A program made the position numbers and the translations under genes. This document shows, piece by piece, positions 50,166 through 58,577 of a stretch of DNA of 64,000 nt (positions within the stretch are counted from its first letter, which is position 1; each line of letters opens with the position of its first letter). The notes beneath the pieces were generated by a model, which was given only the letters and a program-made list of their open reading frames with translations, was not told where the DNA came from and did not search any database. Origin of the DNA: Nocardioides carbamazepini (GTDB lineage Bacteria; Actinomycetota; Actinomycetes; Propionibacteriales; Nocardioidaceae); the NCBI RefSeq assembly GCF_024614185.1, contig NZ_JAHTLF010000025.1, positions 1 to 64,000 on the forward strand, written 5' to 3'.

Positions 50166-51059
50166 ATGACTCTGGGTGCCCTCGCCGTCCCGACGTACGA
50201 CGACCCGCGGATCGTCGTACCCGCACCGGCCGCCGGGGCCGGCAACTGGGCCGGTGCCGCCAGCGCCGTACTCGTCGACGGGACCATCTGGTTGACCTAC
50301 CGGGTGCGACGCCCCGTCGACGAGGGGCGCGGGGTGAGCGTGGTGGTCGCGCGCTCCGACGACGGCGAGCGCTTCACCACCGTCGCGGAGGTGCACCGCG
50401 ACGCGTTCGGCTGCGAGTCCTTCGAGCGCCCCGTCCTGGTCCCGGTGCCCGGTGTCGGCTGGCGGCTCTACCTGTCGTGCGCCACCCCGGGCTCGAAGCA
50501 CTGGTGGGTCGACAGCCTGACGGCCCCGACCCCCGAGGACCTGCCTGCCGGCGAGCGCCGGGTCGTGCTCCCGGGCGACGAGACCGTCGCGGTCAAGGAC
50601 CCCGTCGTCACGTACGGCCCCGACGGCTGGGAGATGTGGCTGTGCTGCCACCCCCTCGCCGAACCCGGCCACGAGGACCGGATGACCACCCGGCTGCTGC
50701 GCAGCGCCGACGGCCTCGACTGGACCGACCTCGGCGAGGTGCTCGCCGGCCGCCCGGGGGAGTGGGACGCGCGGGGTGCCCGCGTCACGACCGTTCTCCC
50801 GTCCGTCGCGGGCGGCCCGCTGACGGTCCTGTACGACGGGCGGCCGGATGCGGCCTCGAACTGGTTCGAGACCACGGGCCTCGCCACCTGGGACGGCTCG
50901 CGCCTGGTCGCCTCCGCCGGTCCCCCGATCGCCTCGCCGCACGGCGACGGCGCGTGGCGCTATGCGTCAGCCGTGCCGCTGCCGGACGGCCGGACCCGGT
51001 TCTACGTCGAGGCGGCCCGCGCCGACGGTGCGCACGACCTGGTCACGCTGGTGCGCTGA
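50166..51059 (+). CDS. Five-bladed propeller glycosidase-like protein (GH43/GH130-like)
   Basis: 297 residues. The repeating pattern (SAVLVDGTIWLTYRV; GVSVVVARSDDGERFT; CESFERPVLVPVPG; VKDPVVTYGPDGWEMW; TRLLRSADGLDWT) is that of five-bladed beta-propeller glycosidases such as GH43, GH32 and GH130. No signal peptide, so it would act inside the cell. Catalytic acids cannot be named with certainty; the Asp in VKDPVV and Glu in CESFERP are at usual places. ATG 50166 is chosen over ATG 50157, which overlaps the -10. Its last 93 bases overlap the sulfotransferase gene on the other strand. Confidence 0.7.
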   Translation: MTLGALAVPTYDDPRIVVPAPAAGAGNWAGAASAVLVDGTIWLTYRVRRPVDEGRGVSVVVARSDDGERFTTVAEVHRDAFGCESFERPVLVPVPGVGWRLYLSCATPGSKHWWVDSLTAPTPEDLPAGERRVVLPGDETVAVKDPVVTYGPDGWEMWLCCHPLAEPGHEDRMTTRLLRSADGLDWTDLGEVLAGRPGEWDARGARVTTVLPSVAGGPLTVLYDGRPDAASNWFETTGLATWDGSRLVASAGPPIASPHGDGAWRYASAVPLPDGRTRFYVEAARADGAHDLVTLVR

Positions 51060-52019
51060 GACCGAGGCGCGCTGGGCGAACGACCCGCGGTCGCGCGTCG
51101 AGAGCCAGTCGGAGAAGTCCTCGCCGGTGATCTCGGCGAGCAGCCGGACGTCCTCGGCGAAGGCCGGCAGCAGCCGAGCCCGCTGCTCGGCGCTGAGCGA
51201 GGGCCGGTGCGCGTCGCGGCTCTGCAGGCGGGCGAGCACGGGCAGGCTGGCGCGGCGCCACAGCTCGGGAGCCGCGAACTGCCCGGCCCACGCGCCGCCG
51301 CGCACGACCGGGCCGAGCACGCGTGGGCGCCAGCCGGGGGCGACGTACGGGCGCGAGTTGTCGCGGGGGATCTCCCGCACCTGGCCCTCGCGGATCCCGA
51401 GGAAGCGGCACGCCCGGTCCACGGTGCGGGCCGGGTGGTCGACGATGTCGCGATAGCGGACCACGAGGATCCGTGCGGGGTCGACCAGCTTGACCAGGTC
51501 GCGCAGCTGCTCGCCGTACAGGCCGAGGTCGCGGTAGCGCCAGAACGGGGCGTGCCCGGAGGCGATCCGCTCGGCCTCGCGGCCGAAGGCGGTCTCGAAG
51601 TCGGCCTCCGGCTCGAGGCCGTCGGACCACAGGTGCATCCAGTTGCTGTAGGCCCGGTCGATCGGGTCGCGGACCACGGCGATCAGCCGGACCTCCGGCA
51701 GGGCGTCGGCGATCCGGCGCTGGGCGCCGCGGTGCCACAGGTAGAACGGCGTCGACTCGCCGCGCACGGTGTCCGGCGGCGCGGGGCGGAACAGGTCGGC
51801 GTACTCGTCGGCCCGCCAGATCCACTCCTGCTGGGAGTGCCGGTCGCCGGGGCCGCCCCAGTGGGGCGGGGGAGCGCCCTCGCAGAGCCAGAACTTCGGC
51901 TCCTTCGGTGTCGTGACGAAGACGTCGGGGTGGGCGGCGAGCGCGAGATGGAGTGCACTGGTGCCGGCCTTGGGCGCGCCGACGAGCAGGAAGTCGGGGC
52001 GAGGTTCCCGGAAAGTCAT
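50967..52019 (-). CDS. Sulfotransferase
   Basis: 350 residues, PAPS-dependent sulfotransferase fold. The 5'-phosphosulfate loop is VGAPKAGTSALH (13-24) and the 3'-phosphate site is VVRDPIDRAYSNWMH. It has the HRG/TPFYLWHRGA region of NodH/HS-like enzymes that sulfate sugars or lipids. TAAACT (minus strand 52032-52027) lies seven bases before ATG 52019, so it is leaderless. The last ~33 residues (after RDRGSFAQ) are antisense to the propeller gene and are not typical, so an original stop may have been lost. Confidence 0.85.
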   Translation of the reverse strand: MTFREPRPDFLLVGAPKAGTSALHLALAAHPDVFVTTPKEPKFWLCEGAPPPHWGGPGDRHSQQEWIWRADEYADLFRPAPPDTVRGESTPFYLWHRGAQRRIADALPEVRLIAVVRDPIDRAYSNWMHLWSDGLEPEADFETAFGREAERIASGHAPFWRYRDLGLYGEQLRDLVKLVDPARILVVRYRDIVDHPARTVDRACRFLGIREGQVREIPRDNSRPYVAPGWRPRVLGPVVRGGAWAGQFAAPELWRRASLPVLARLQSRDAHRPSLSAEQRARLLPAFAEDVRLLAEITGEDFSDWLSTRDRGSFAQRASVSAHQRDQVVRTVGAGRLDVEPGPAVRQRHG

Positions 52020-52091
52020 GTATGTCAGTTTACTTAAACATATAGGCCGCGCGCCACCGGTGGAGCGCTCAGCGAGTCACCGAGGTTGAGG

Positions 52092-52150
52092 CAGCGATTC
52101 AACGAGAAGTATCCAGCGTTTCAACGAAAACCCGGCAGCGTTTCGGCGAC
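52092..52150 (+). repeat. Three 22-bp iterons upstream of the AAA ATPase gene
   Basis: CAGCG-ATTCAACGAGAA, CAGCG-TTTCAACGAAAA and CAGCG-TTTCGGCGAC start at 52092, 52114 and 52136, exactly 22 bp apart (two turns of helix). They lie directly upstream of the -10 (TACTGT, 52159-52164), which is six bases before the GTG. Probably an operator for a protein that binds on one face of the DNA. Confidence 0.6.
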
Positions 52151-52170
52151 TCGACTGCTACTGTCGCCTC

Positions 52171-53424
52171 GTGGAGGTCATCAGCCGCACTGCTGCCGAT
52201 CAAGCCGCGGAGCTACTTGCCGTGTTCCCGGCCCTGGTGATCGAGGGCGCGCGCCAGGTCGGCAAGAGCACCCTCGTCTCGCTGCTCGACCCGGGGCGGC
52301 CGACGGCGGTGCGCACCATGGACGACCCTGAGGTCCGCGACGCAGCGATCGCGGACCCGCGGGGATTCGTCGACCAGATGCCTGACGGGCTTCTGGTGAT
52401 CGACGAGGTGCAGCGACTGCCTGAGATCACCGTGGCCGTCAAGGCGGCGATCGATCGAGACCGGCGTCCCGGACGCTTCCTGCTCACCGGATCGGCCGAT
52501 TTTCTGAGGCAATCCGCCACGACCGACAGCCTCGCGGGCCGGGCTGTGACACTGCGCCTTCTCGGTCTCAGCCAGCGTGAGTACGACGCCGCGGCCGGCG
52601 ACTTTCCGCACGCGCTGGTCGGCTGGCTGGCGTCGCGACAGCTCCCCGACGTCCCTGGGGAGCCACGGTCGACCTACTTGGAGCGGATCGCCCGCGGGGG
52701 ATATCCGGCCGTCGCGCAGTTGAGCGACCGGACCCGGGCGATCTGGCTGGACGGCTACGTCTCGGGTCTGCTCAGCCGCGACGCGGTGGATCTGATGCGG
52801 GTGGAACCGACCCGACTGATGACGTTGATCCGCCTCCTCGCGGCGAACCAGTCCGGTGAGCTGGTGAAGGCGCGCGTAGCGCGGGATGCCGCACTCCCGG
52901 CGGCCAGTGTCACGCCGTACCTCGACCTGCTCCGCCGCCTCTTCCTGATCGACCTCGTGCCGCCGTGGACGCCGAACCTCACTCGGCGAGAGGTGGGTCG
53001 TCCCAAGTGTGTGGTGACCGATCCGGGCCTGGCGGCTCGACTGGTCGGTGCCACGGCGAGCAGTCTTGAGGGCGTCCCGGCGCCGGCCAGCCTCGGTGGC
53101 CTGGTGGAGGGGCTGGTCGTCACCGAACTCCTGGCCGCAGCGACCGTCAGTGAGACCAATCTGCGGCTGTACCACTACCGCGATCGCAACGGTGTCGAGG
53201 TCGACCTGGTCGCCGAGCTCGACGACGGCTCGGTCATCGGGATCGAGGTGAAGGCGGCACAGGGGAACTCGGCCGCACAGTTCAAAGGGCTCCGATTCCT
53301 CCGGGACTCGCTCGGCGACCGGTTCCGCGGCGGTGTCGTGCTGTCGATGGCCGGGGGGACCTATCGGTACGCCGAGGGGCTCTGGGGGCTGCCGATCTCC
53401 GCGCTGTGGGCGCCTGTCCCCTGA
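52171..53424 (+). CDS. AAA_14/DUF4143 ATPase
   Basis: 417 residues. N-terminal AAA_14 ATPase with Walker A GARQVGKST (26-34), Walker B LLVIDEVQ (near 74) and LTGSADF (sensor 1-like). A winged-helix part follows, then a C-terminal DUF4143 domain with restriction-like residues (YRDRNGVEVDLV, then GIEVKAAQ). The family is very common in bacteria and archaea, with no settled role; links to mobile elements and toxin-like behaviour have been proposed. Leaderless GTG start behind the iterons. Confidence 0.88.
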   Translation: MEVISRTAADQAAELLAVFPALVIEGARQVGKSTLVSLLDPGRPTAVRTMDDPEVRDAAIADPRGFVDQMPDGLLVIDEVQRLPEITVAVKAAIDRDRRPGRFLLTGSADFLRQSATTDSLAGRAVTLRLLGLSQREYDAAAGDFPHALVGWLASRQLPDVPGEPRSTYLERIARGGYPAVAQLSDRTRAIWLDGYVSGLLSRDAVDLMRVEPTRLMTLIRLLAANQSGELVKARVARDAALPAASVTPYLDLLRRLFLIDLVPPWTPNLTRREVGRPKCVVTDPGLAARLVGATASSLEGVPAPASLGGLVEGLVVTELLAAATVSETNLRLYHYRDRNGVEVDLVAELDDGSVIGIEVKAAQGNSAAQFKGLRFLRDSLGDRFRGGVVLSMAGGTYRYAEGLWGLPISALWAPVP

Positions 53425-53463
53425 GCCTGCAACGATCGTCCTGCATCCGGACATGGGAGAGGC

Positions 53464-54030
53464 ATGAGGGACATCCCCGCCCGGGAGGACGACTTCCGCC
53501 GCTTGTACGCCGCGCACTTCGACGCGGTGCTCGGCTTCGCCCTGCGCCGGACCGACCGTCCCGAGGACGCGGCCGACGTCACGTCCGACACCTTCCTCGT
53601 CGCGTGGCGCCGCCTGGCGCACGTGCCGCCGGGCGACGGTGCCCGGCCGTGGCTCTACGGCGTCGCGCGGCGCACCCTCGCCAACCACCGCCGCGGCGAC
53701 GGCCGACGTGCCGCGCTCGGCGAACGGCTGCGGCTCCAGCTCACCCACGCGATGGCCGATCTGGCCGACGAGGTGGTCCACCGGGCCGACGTGACCGCCG
53801 CGATGAAGCGGCTCAGCGCCCGTGACGAGGAGGTCCTCCAGCTGCACCTGTGGGAGGGCCTCGAGCCGCGCGAGATCGCCGAGGTGCTCGGCATCCCCGC
53901 GGCCGTCGTCCGCCCGCGTCTCTCGCGGGCGCGCTCCCGGCTGCGCGCCCTGCTCGGCAACGATCCGCCCGCCGCCGGACATCTCCCTGCAGAACCCGTC
54001 ACCGCGATCCGGAAGGAAGGTCACCGATGA
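53464..54030 (+). CDS. ECF-type RNA polymerase sigma factor
   Basis: 188 residues. Region 2 runs from FRRLYAAHFDAVLGFALRR to FLVAWRRLAHVPPG with the AWLYGVARRTLANHRR stretch (here RPWLYGVARRTLANHRR), and region 4 is RLSARDEEVLQLHLWEGLEPREIAEVLGIP. It should direct RNA polymerase to a small regulon. GGGAGAGG precedes the ATG. Its stop overlaps the next gene (ATGA), which encodes the likely membrane partner. Confidence 0.9.
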   Translation: MRDIPAREDDFRRLYAAHFDAVLGFALRRTDRPEDAADVTSDTFLVAWRRLAHVPPGDGARPWLYGVARRTLANHRRGDGRRAALGERLRLQLTHAMADLADEVVHRADVTAAMKRLSARDEEVLQLHLWEGLEPREIAEVLGIPAAVVRPRLSRARSRLRALLGNDPPAAGHLPAEPVTAIRKEGHR

Positions 54031-55082
54031 ACCGCACGATCACCGACGCCGGCGTCGCCGGCCTCGCCCTCCACGAGGGTCGCGCCGAGCTGCTGGAGGA
54101 GATCATGACCCTCGCCCCCGTCGAGACCCCCGACCCCGCCACCGTGCCCCGGCGACGCCGGGTGCTGCCCGTCCTCGCCGCCGCCGCTGCCGTCGCGGCG
54201 ATGGTCGCCGGCGCCGCCTGGCTCGGCGTGCAGCGCGACGAGCCGGGCCGTGACCTCGGGCCGGCCACCGCCGGCTCGCCCGACCACGGCACTGGTGATC
54301 GCGCCGTCCTCGCCCTGCCCGGATGGCTGCTGGACAACGTGGACGACGCCAAGCAGGACGGCGAGCTCTCGTACCGCAAGGGCGATCAGGAGCTCGACGT
54401 CCACTGGCGCCCCGCCGACCAGTACGACGGCTACGTCGCCGACCGCGACGACATCGGGCCGTCGGTCGAGGTCGACCTGCTCGGCAGGGCATCGCTGATG
54501 TGGGCCTACGGCAAGCGGGACCACACGGTGATCCGGCCGGTGGAGAAGGGCCTCACCCTCGAGGTTCGCGGCACCGGTATGTCCCGTGCTGCCTTCCTCG
54601 ACCTGCTCGGCGACCTGCGGCTCGTGGACGAGGCAGGGTTGGCCGAGCACGTTCGGGTGACCGAGAGGGTCTCCCCCGAGGACCGCGTCTACCAGGCGCC
54701 ACCGGTTCCCGTGCTGATCACCGCGGACGGCTGGCAGCCACAGGTCGACGACGACGGCGGGGTCTGGTGGAGGGGGCCGGACGGAGCCCGGCTGTCGCCG
54801 GCCTGGATCGGGGGTGTGGACGATCCGTTCACCTACGACCGCTACCTCGACAACACGAACCGCGAGGAGATCCGGATCCTCGGCAAGCGGACGCTGCTCA
54901 CCGACTGGAAGGAGGGTGGCGAGCACTACCGGGTCGTCGCCACCTCCCCGCTCGTCGGCGACACGATCCTGGTCCTCGAGGCCGCCGGCATGGGCAGGGC
55001 CGCGTTCCTCGACGTCGTCCGCTCGGCGGCCGTGGTGCCGGACGGCGAGTACGAGCGCGTGGTCCGGGCGGCGATCGACTGA
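54027..55082 (+). CDS. Single-pass membrane protein, putative partner of the ECF sigma factor
   Basis: 351 residues. Cytoplasmic N-terminus of about 45 residues, membrane helix about 46-68 (RVLPVLAAAAAVAAMV), then a ~280-residue outer part with two similar halves, seen in GTGMSRAAFLDLLGDLRLV near 185 and AAGMGRAAFLDVVRSAAVV near 330. It does not carry a zinc anti-sigma motif. The position right after the sigma gene, with an ATGA overlap, is the basis for calling it a regulator; this is the CU044-type arrangement common in actinobacteria. Confidence 0.7.
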   Translation: MNRTITDAGVAGLALHEGRAELLEEIMTLAPVETPDPATVPRRRRVLPVLAAAAAVAAMVAGAAWLGVQRDEPGRDLGPATAGSPDHGTGDRAVLALPGWLLDNVDDAKQDGELSYRKGDQELDVHWRPADQYDGYVADRDDIGPSVEVDLLGRASLMWAYGKRDHTVIRPVEKGLTLEVRGTGMSRAAFLDLLGDLRLVDEAGLAEHVRVTERVSPEDRVYQAPPVPVLITADGWQPQVDDDGGVWWRGPDGARLSPAWIGGVDDPFTYDRYLDNTNREEIRILGKRTLLTDWKEGGEHYRVVATSPLVGDTILVLEAAGMGRAAFLDVVRSAAVVPDGEYERVVRAAID

Positions 55083-55123
55083 CGCGGGACCCGGGCGGCA
55101 GCCACCTCGCGCAGCCACCTCAA

Positions 55124-55129
55124 TAGGCT
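55124..55129 (+). promoter_or_regulatory. Leaderless -10 element of purC
   Basis: TAGGCT, seven bases before the start codon. Confidence 0.55.
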
Positions 55130-55136
55130 GTCGCCC

Positions 55137-56048
55137 GTGACGCTCGCGAACATCCCGCCCGCCCCGGCGCTCCCGGGCGCCCGCCACCTGCACTCGGGCA
55201 AGGTGCGTGACCTCTACGAGCTCACCGAGGGCCCGCACGCCGGCAAGCTGCTGATGGTCGCCAGCGACCGGCTCTCGATCTTCGACTTCGTGCTGGAGAC
55301 GACCATCCCCGACAAGGGGGAGATCCTCACCCGGATGTCGCTGTGGTGGTTCGAGCAGCTGGCCGCCCTGGTCCCGAACCACGTGATCTCGACCGACGTG
55401 CCGGAGGCCGTGCATGGCCGCGCCGTGATCTGCGAGCGGCTCGACATGTTCCCCGTCGAGTGCGTCGCGCGCGGCTACCTGACCGGCTCCGGCCTGCTCG
55501 ACTACCGGTCCTCCGGGCCCGATCATCGCGTGTGCGGCATCGCGTTGCCGGCCGGCCTCGAGGACGGCAGTCGCCTGCCCGAGCCGATCTTCACCCCCGC
55601 CACCAAGGCCGAGCTCGGCGACCACGACGAGAACGTCTCGTACGACGCCGTCGCCGCCACCGTCGGCGCCGAGACCGCGGCGGCGCTGCGCGACCTGACC
55701 CTCCAGGTCTACGGGCGGGCCGAGGAGATCGCCCGCGCACGGGGGATCCTGCTCGCCGACACCAAGTTCGAGTTCGGCGTCGTCCCCGGTGGCGACGGCC
55801 GGATCGTGCTCGCCGACGAGGTGCTCACCCCCGACTCCTCCCGGTACTGGCCCGCCGACGACTGGCGGCCCGGTCGCACGCAGCCGTCGTACGACAAGCA
55901 GATCGTGCGCAACTGGGCGCTCTCGCCCGACAGCGGCTGGGACAAGGCGTCGGGGGAGGCCCCGCCGCCGCTCCCCGCCGAGGTCGTCGAGCGCACCCGC
56001 AGCCGCTACATCGAGGCCTACGAGCTCCTCACCGGCGACAGGTTCTAG
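55137..56048 (+). CDS. purC: SAICAR synthetase
   Basis: Joins CAIR and aspartate with ATP to give SAICAR. 303 residues, typical of the longer actinobacterial form. HSGKVRDLYEL, SDRLSIFDFVL, ECVARGYLTGS and LADTKFEFG are the family signatures. TAGGCT (55124-55129) lies seven bases before GTG 55137, a leaderless promoter nearly identical to that of lysS. Confidence 0.96.
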   Translation: MTLANIPPAPALPGARHLHSGKVRDLYELTEGPHAGKLLMVASDRLSIFDFVLETTIPDKGEILTRMSLWWFEQLAALVPNHVISTDVPEAVHGRAVICERLDMFPVECVARGYLTGSGLLDYRSSGPDHRVCGIALPAGLEDGSRLPEPIFTPATKAELGDHDENVSYDAVAATVGAETAAALRDLTLQVYGRAEEIARARGILLADTKFEFGVVPGGDGRIVLADEVLTPDSSRYWPADDWRPGRTQPSYDKQIVRNWALSPDSGWDKASGEAPPPLPAEVVERTRSRYIEAYELLTGDRF

Positions 56049-56161
56049 GTCGGCCCGATCGACCGGCCGTGGCGCCCGTTAGTCCCGTGCACAACCGCTC
56101 CGGCGAGGTTCTGGGCCCACGACCAGTGACCGGGCTCACGGCCGGCCAGTAGTTTGTGCGC

Positions 56162-57745
56162 ATGACGAACCTCGCCGAGTTCCTCGAGAACAGCGCCCAG
56201 GCCTACCCCGACCGCACCGCGATCGTCTTCGGGGACACGCGGCTGTCCTACCCGCAGGTCAACGGGGCGGCCAACCAGGTCGCCAACCTCCTGGTCTCCC
56301 GCGGCATCAAGCCCGGCGACAAGGTGGCGCTGAGCTGCCCCAACCTGCCGTACTTCACGATCATCTACTACGGCATCCTCAAGGCCGGCGCGACCGTCGT
56401 CCCGCTCAACGTGCTGCTCAAGGGCCGCGAGGTCGCCTACCACCTCGGCGACTCCGACGCGAAGGCCTACTTCGCCTTCCAGGGGACGCCCGACCTCGCC
56501 ATCGGCGCCGAGGCCCACGCCGGCTTCCAGGAGGTCCGCCAGGAGGGGGGCTGCGAGCACTTCTTCGTCATCACCGCCGACCCGACCGCCCCGTCGCCGA
56601 TCGAGGGCACCGAGACGCTCGGGCAGGGCCTCGCCGGCCAGGCGCCGACCTTCGACACGGTCGCCGTGGACGACGACGACACGGCCGTCATCCTCTACAC
56701 GTCCGGCACCACCGGTCAGCCCAAGGGCGCCGAGCTGCGGCACCGCAACATGCGCGACAACGCGCTGGCCGGCACGGACCTGTTCGGTGCCGACGCCGCC
56801 CGCCCGGACACGTACCTCTGCGTGCTGCCGCTGTTCCACTCCTTCGGCCAGACCGTCATCCAGAACGGCGCCTTCGCCTTCGGCGGCACCGTCGTGATGC
56901 TGCCGCGGTTCGAGGCCGCTTCCGCGCTCGGGCTGATGGTGAAGGAGAAGGTGACGTTCTTCGGCGGCGTCCCGACGATGTACTGGGGTCTGCTCGGCGC
57001 GCTCGACGACACGGTCGACGTGAAGGCCCTGGCAGAGAACCTGCGGGTGGCGGTGGCCGGCGGGTCCGCGCTGCCGGTCGAGGTGCACAAGGAGTTCGAG
57101 AAGCGGTTCGGCGTCACCATCCTGGAGGGCTACGGCCTCTCGGAGACCTCGCCGGTCGCCAGCTTCTCCAAGCTGGGCGACGGCGTACGCGTCGGCTCGA
57201 TCGGCACCCCGATCCCCGGTGTCGAGATGAAGCTGATCGACCCCGAGGGCTGGGACGAGATCGATGCAGGCAAGGACCCGGACGGGCTCTCCGCTGTTGG
57301 GGAGATCGCCATCAAGGGCCACAACATCATGAAGGGCTACTACAAGCGCCCCGACGCCACCGCCGAGGCGATCAACGCCGAGGGCTGGTTCCGCTCCGGC
57401 GACCTGGGCCGCCGGGACGCCGACGGCTGGTACTACATCGTCGACCGCTCCAAGGACATGATCATCCGCGGCGGCTTCAACGTGTACCCCCGCGAGATCG
57501 AGGAGGTCCTCCTCACCCACCCGGCGGTCTCCCTCGCGGCCGTCATCGGCGTCCCGCACGAGAGCCACGGCGAGGAGATCAAGGCGTTCGCCATCCTGAA
57601 GCCGGGCGCGAGCGCCACCCCGGAGGAGATCGTGGCCTGGGGCAAGGAGCAGATGGCGGCGTACAAGTACCCGCGCATCGTCGAGATCGTCGAGGCCCTG
57701 CCGATGACCGCCACCGGCAAGATCCTCAAGCGCGAGCTCAGCTGA
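56162..57745 (+). CDS. AMP-forming acyl-CoA ligase
   Basis: 527-residue ANL-family enzyme. P-loop YTSGTTGQPKGAEL, A5 motif EGYGLSETSPV, the SGDLGRRDADGWYYIVDRSKD stretch (here SGDLGRRDADGW and YIVDRSKD), the hinge IRGGFNVYPREIEEVL and the catalytic Lys in TGKILKREL. It is a fatty-acid or other carboxylate CoA ligase; the acyl group cannot be told. TAGTTT (56150-56155) is six bases before ATG 56162. It converges with the stress protein gene, overlapping by eight bases. Confidence 0.9.
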   Translation: MTNLAEFLENSAQAYPDRTAIVFGDTRLSYPQVNGAANQVANLLVSRGIKPGDKVALSCPNLPYFTIIYYGILKAGATVVPLNVLLKGREVAYHLGDSDAKAYFAFQGTPDLAIGAEAHAGFQEVRQEGGCEHFFVITADPTAPSPIEGTETLGQGLAGQAPTFDTVAVDDDDTAVILYTSGTTGQPKGAELRHRNMRDNALAGTDLFGADAARPDTYLCVLPLFHSFGQTVIQNGAFAFGGTVVMLPRFEAASALGLMVKEKVTFFGGVPTMYWGLLGALDDTVDVKALAENLRVAVAGGSALPVEVHKEFEKRFGVTILEGYGLSETSPVASFSKLGDGVRVGSIGTPIPGVEMKLIDPEGWDEIDAGKDPDGLSAVGEIAIKGHNIMKGYYKRPDATAEAINAEGWFRSGDLGRRDADGWYYIVDRSKDMIIRGGFNVYPREIEEVLLTHPAVSLAAVIGVPHESHGEEIKAFAILKPGASATPEEIVAWGKEQMAAYKYPRIVEIVEALPMTATGKILKRELS

Positions 57746-58244
57746 ACGGGTTCGGCAACGCGCCCGGGAGCTTCGCGAGGAGTTCCCGGGCCTGGCCGAC
57801 GACCTTGTGCTCGACGAGCACCTCGTAGCGGGTCGCGACGACGGAGCTGACCGAGGAGAAGTCCCGCCGGCCGCGGGTGAGGGCATAGCCCGCGAGCGCG
57901 AACACCACGCCGAACGCCAGCCCGAGCAGCACCGTCGAGGCGATGATCGCCCAGGTGTCGCCGGTGCCGAAGAAGCTGAACAGGACACCGACGAACAGGC
58001 CGAACCACAACCCGCTCATGGCGCCACCGGCCGCGACCCGGCCGCTGGTGAGGCGCCCGGTGATCCGTTCCACCTGCTTGAGGTCGGTGCCGACGATCAT
58101 GCAGTTCTGCACGGGGAAGCCCTCGTCGGAGAGGAAGTCCACCGTGCGCTGCGCGGTCGCGTAGTCGTCGTAGACCGCCAGGGACTGAGGGAACTCGAGC
58201 GCCAGCGGGGATCGGGAGGATGCGCCGGGAGTGGGGTTGCTCAT
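57738..58244 (-). CDS. General stress protein 17M-like membrane protein
   Basis: 168 residues. The N-terminal part (SLAVYDDYATAQRTVDFLSD, then VQNCMIVGTDLKQVERITG) is the ~60-residue GSP17M-like domain. Two helices follow (SGLWFGLFVGVLFSFFG and ASTVLLGLAFGVVFALAGY), then a short domain ending RYEVLVEHKVVGQARELL. It resembles actinobacterial DUF1269-like stress proteins. Function unknown. GGGGGA precedes the ATG. Confidence 0.75.
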   Translation of the reverse strand: MSNPTPGASSRSPLALEFPQSLAVYDDYATAQRTVDFLSDEGFPVQNCMIVGTDLKQVERITGRLTSGRVAAGGAMSGLWFGLFVGVLFSFFGTGDTWAIIASTVLLGLAFGVVFALAGYALTRGRRDFSSVSSVVATRYEVLVEHKVVGQARELLAKLPGALPNPFS

Positions 58245-58319
58245 TCCCCCAGTCTGCCCCGCGTCCGGCGGAAGAGCGCGGAATCGGCCGCCACGCCTCG
58301 CGGCACTAGACTGCGGGCC

Positions 58320-58577
58320 GTGGCCCGAGTCGTCGTAGCTGTCATGCCGAAGCCCGAGATCCTCGACCCCCAGGGGAAGGCCGTCCAGGGCGCACTGCCC
58401 CGGCTGGGCTTCACCGGCGTGACCGACGTCCGCCAGGGCAAGCGGTTCGAGATCGAGTTCGAGGGCGAGGTCACCGACGCGGTGCTCGCCGAGGTCGACA
58501 AGATGGCCGAGACGCTGCTCTCGAACCCGGTGATCGAGAACTACACCGTCACGGTCGAGCAGGGCGTCGCGCCGTGA
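58320..58577 (+). CDS. purS: FGAM synthetase subunit PurS
   Basis: 85-residue small subunit that links PurL and PurQ in the formylglycinamidine ribonucleotide synthetase complex. VVVAVMPKPEILDPQGKAV and GFTGVTDVRQGKRFEIEFEG are typical. TAGACT (58307-58312) lies seven bases before GTG 58320. Its stop overlaps purQ (GTGA). purL is not in the window after purQ. Confidence 0.93.
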   Translation: MARVVVAVMPKPEILDPQGKAVQGALPRLGFTGVTDVRQGKRFEIEFEGEVTDAVLAEVDKMAETLLSNPVIENYTVTVEQGVAP

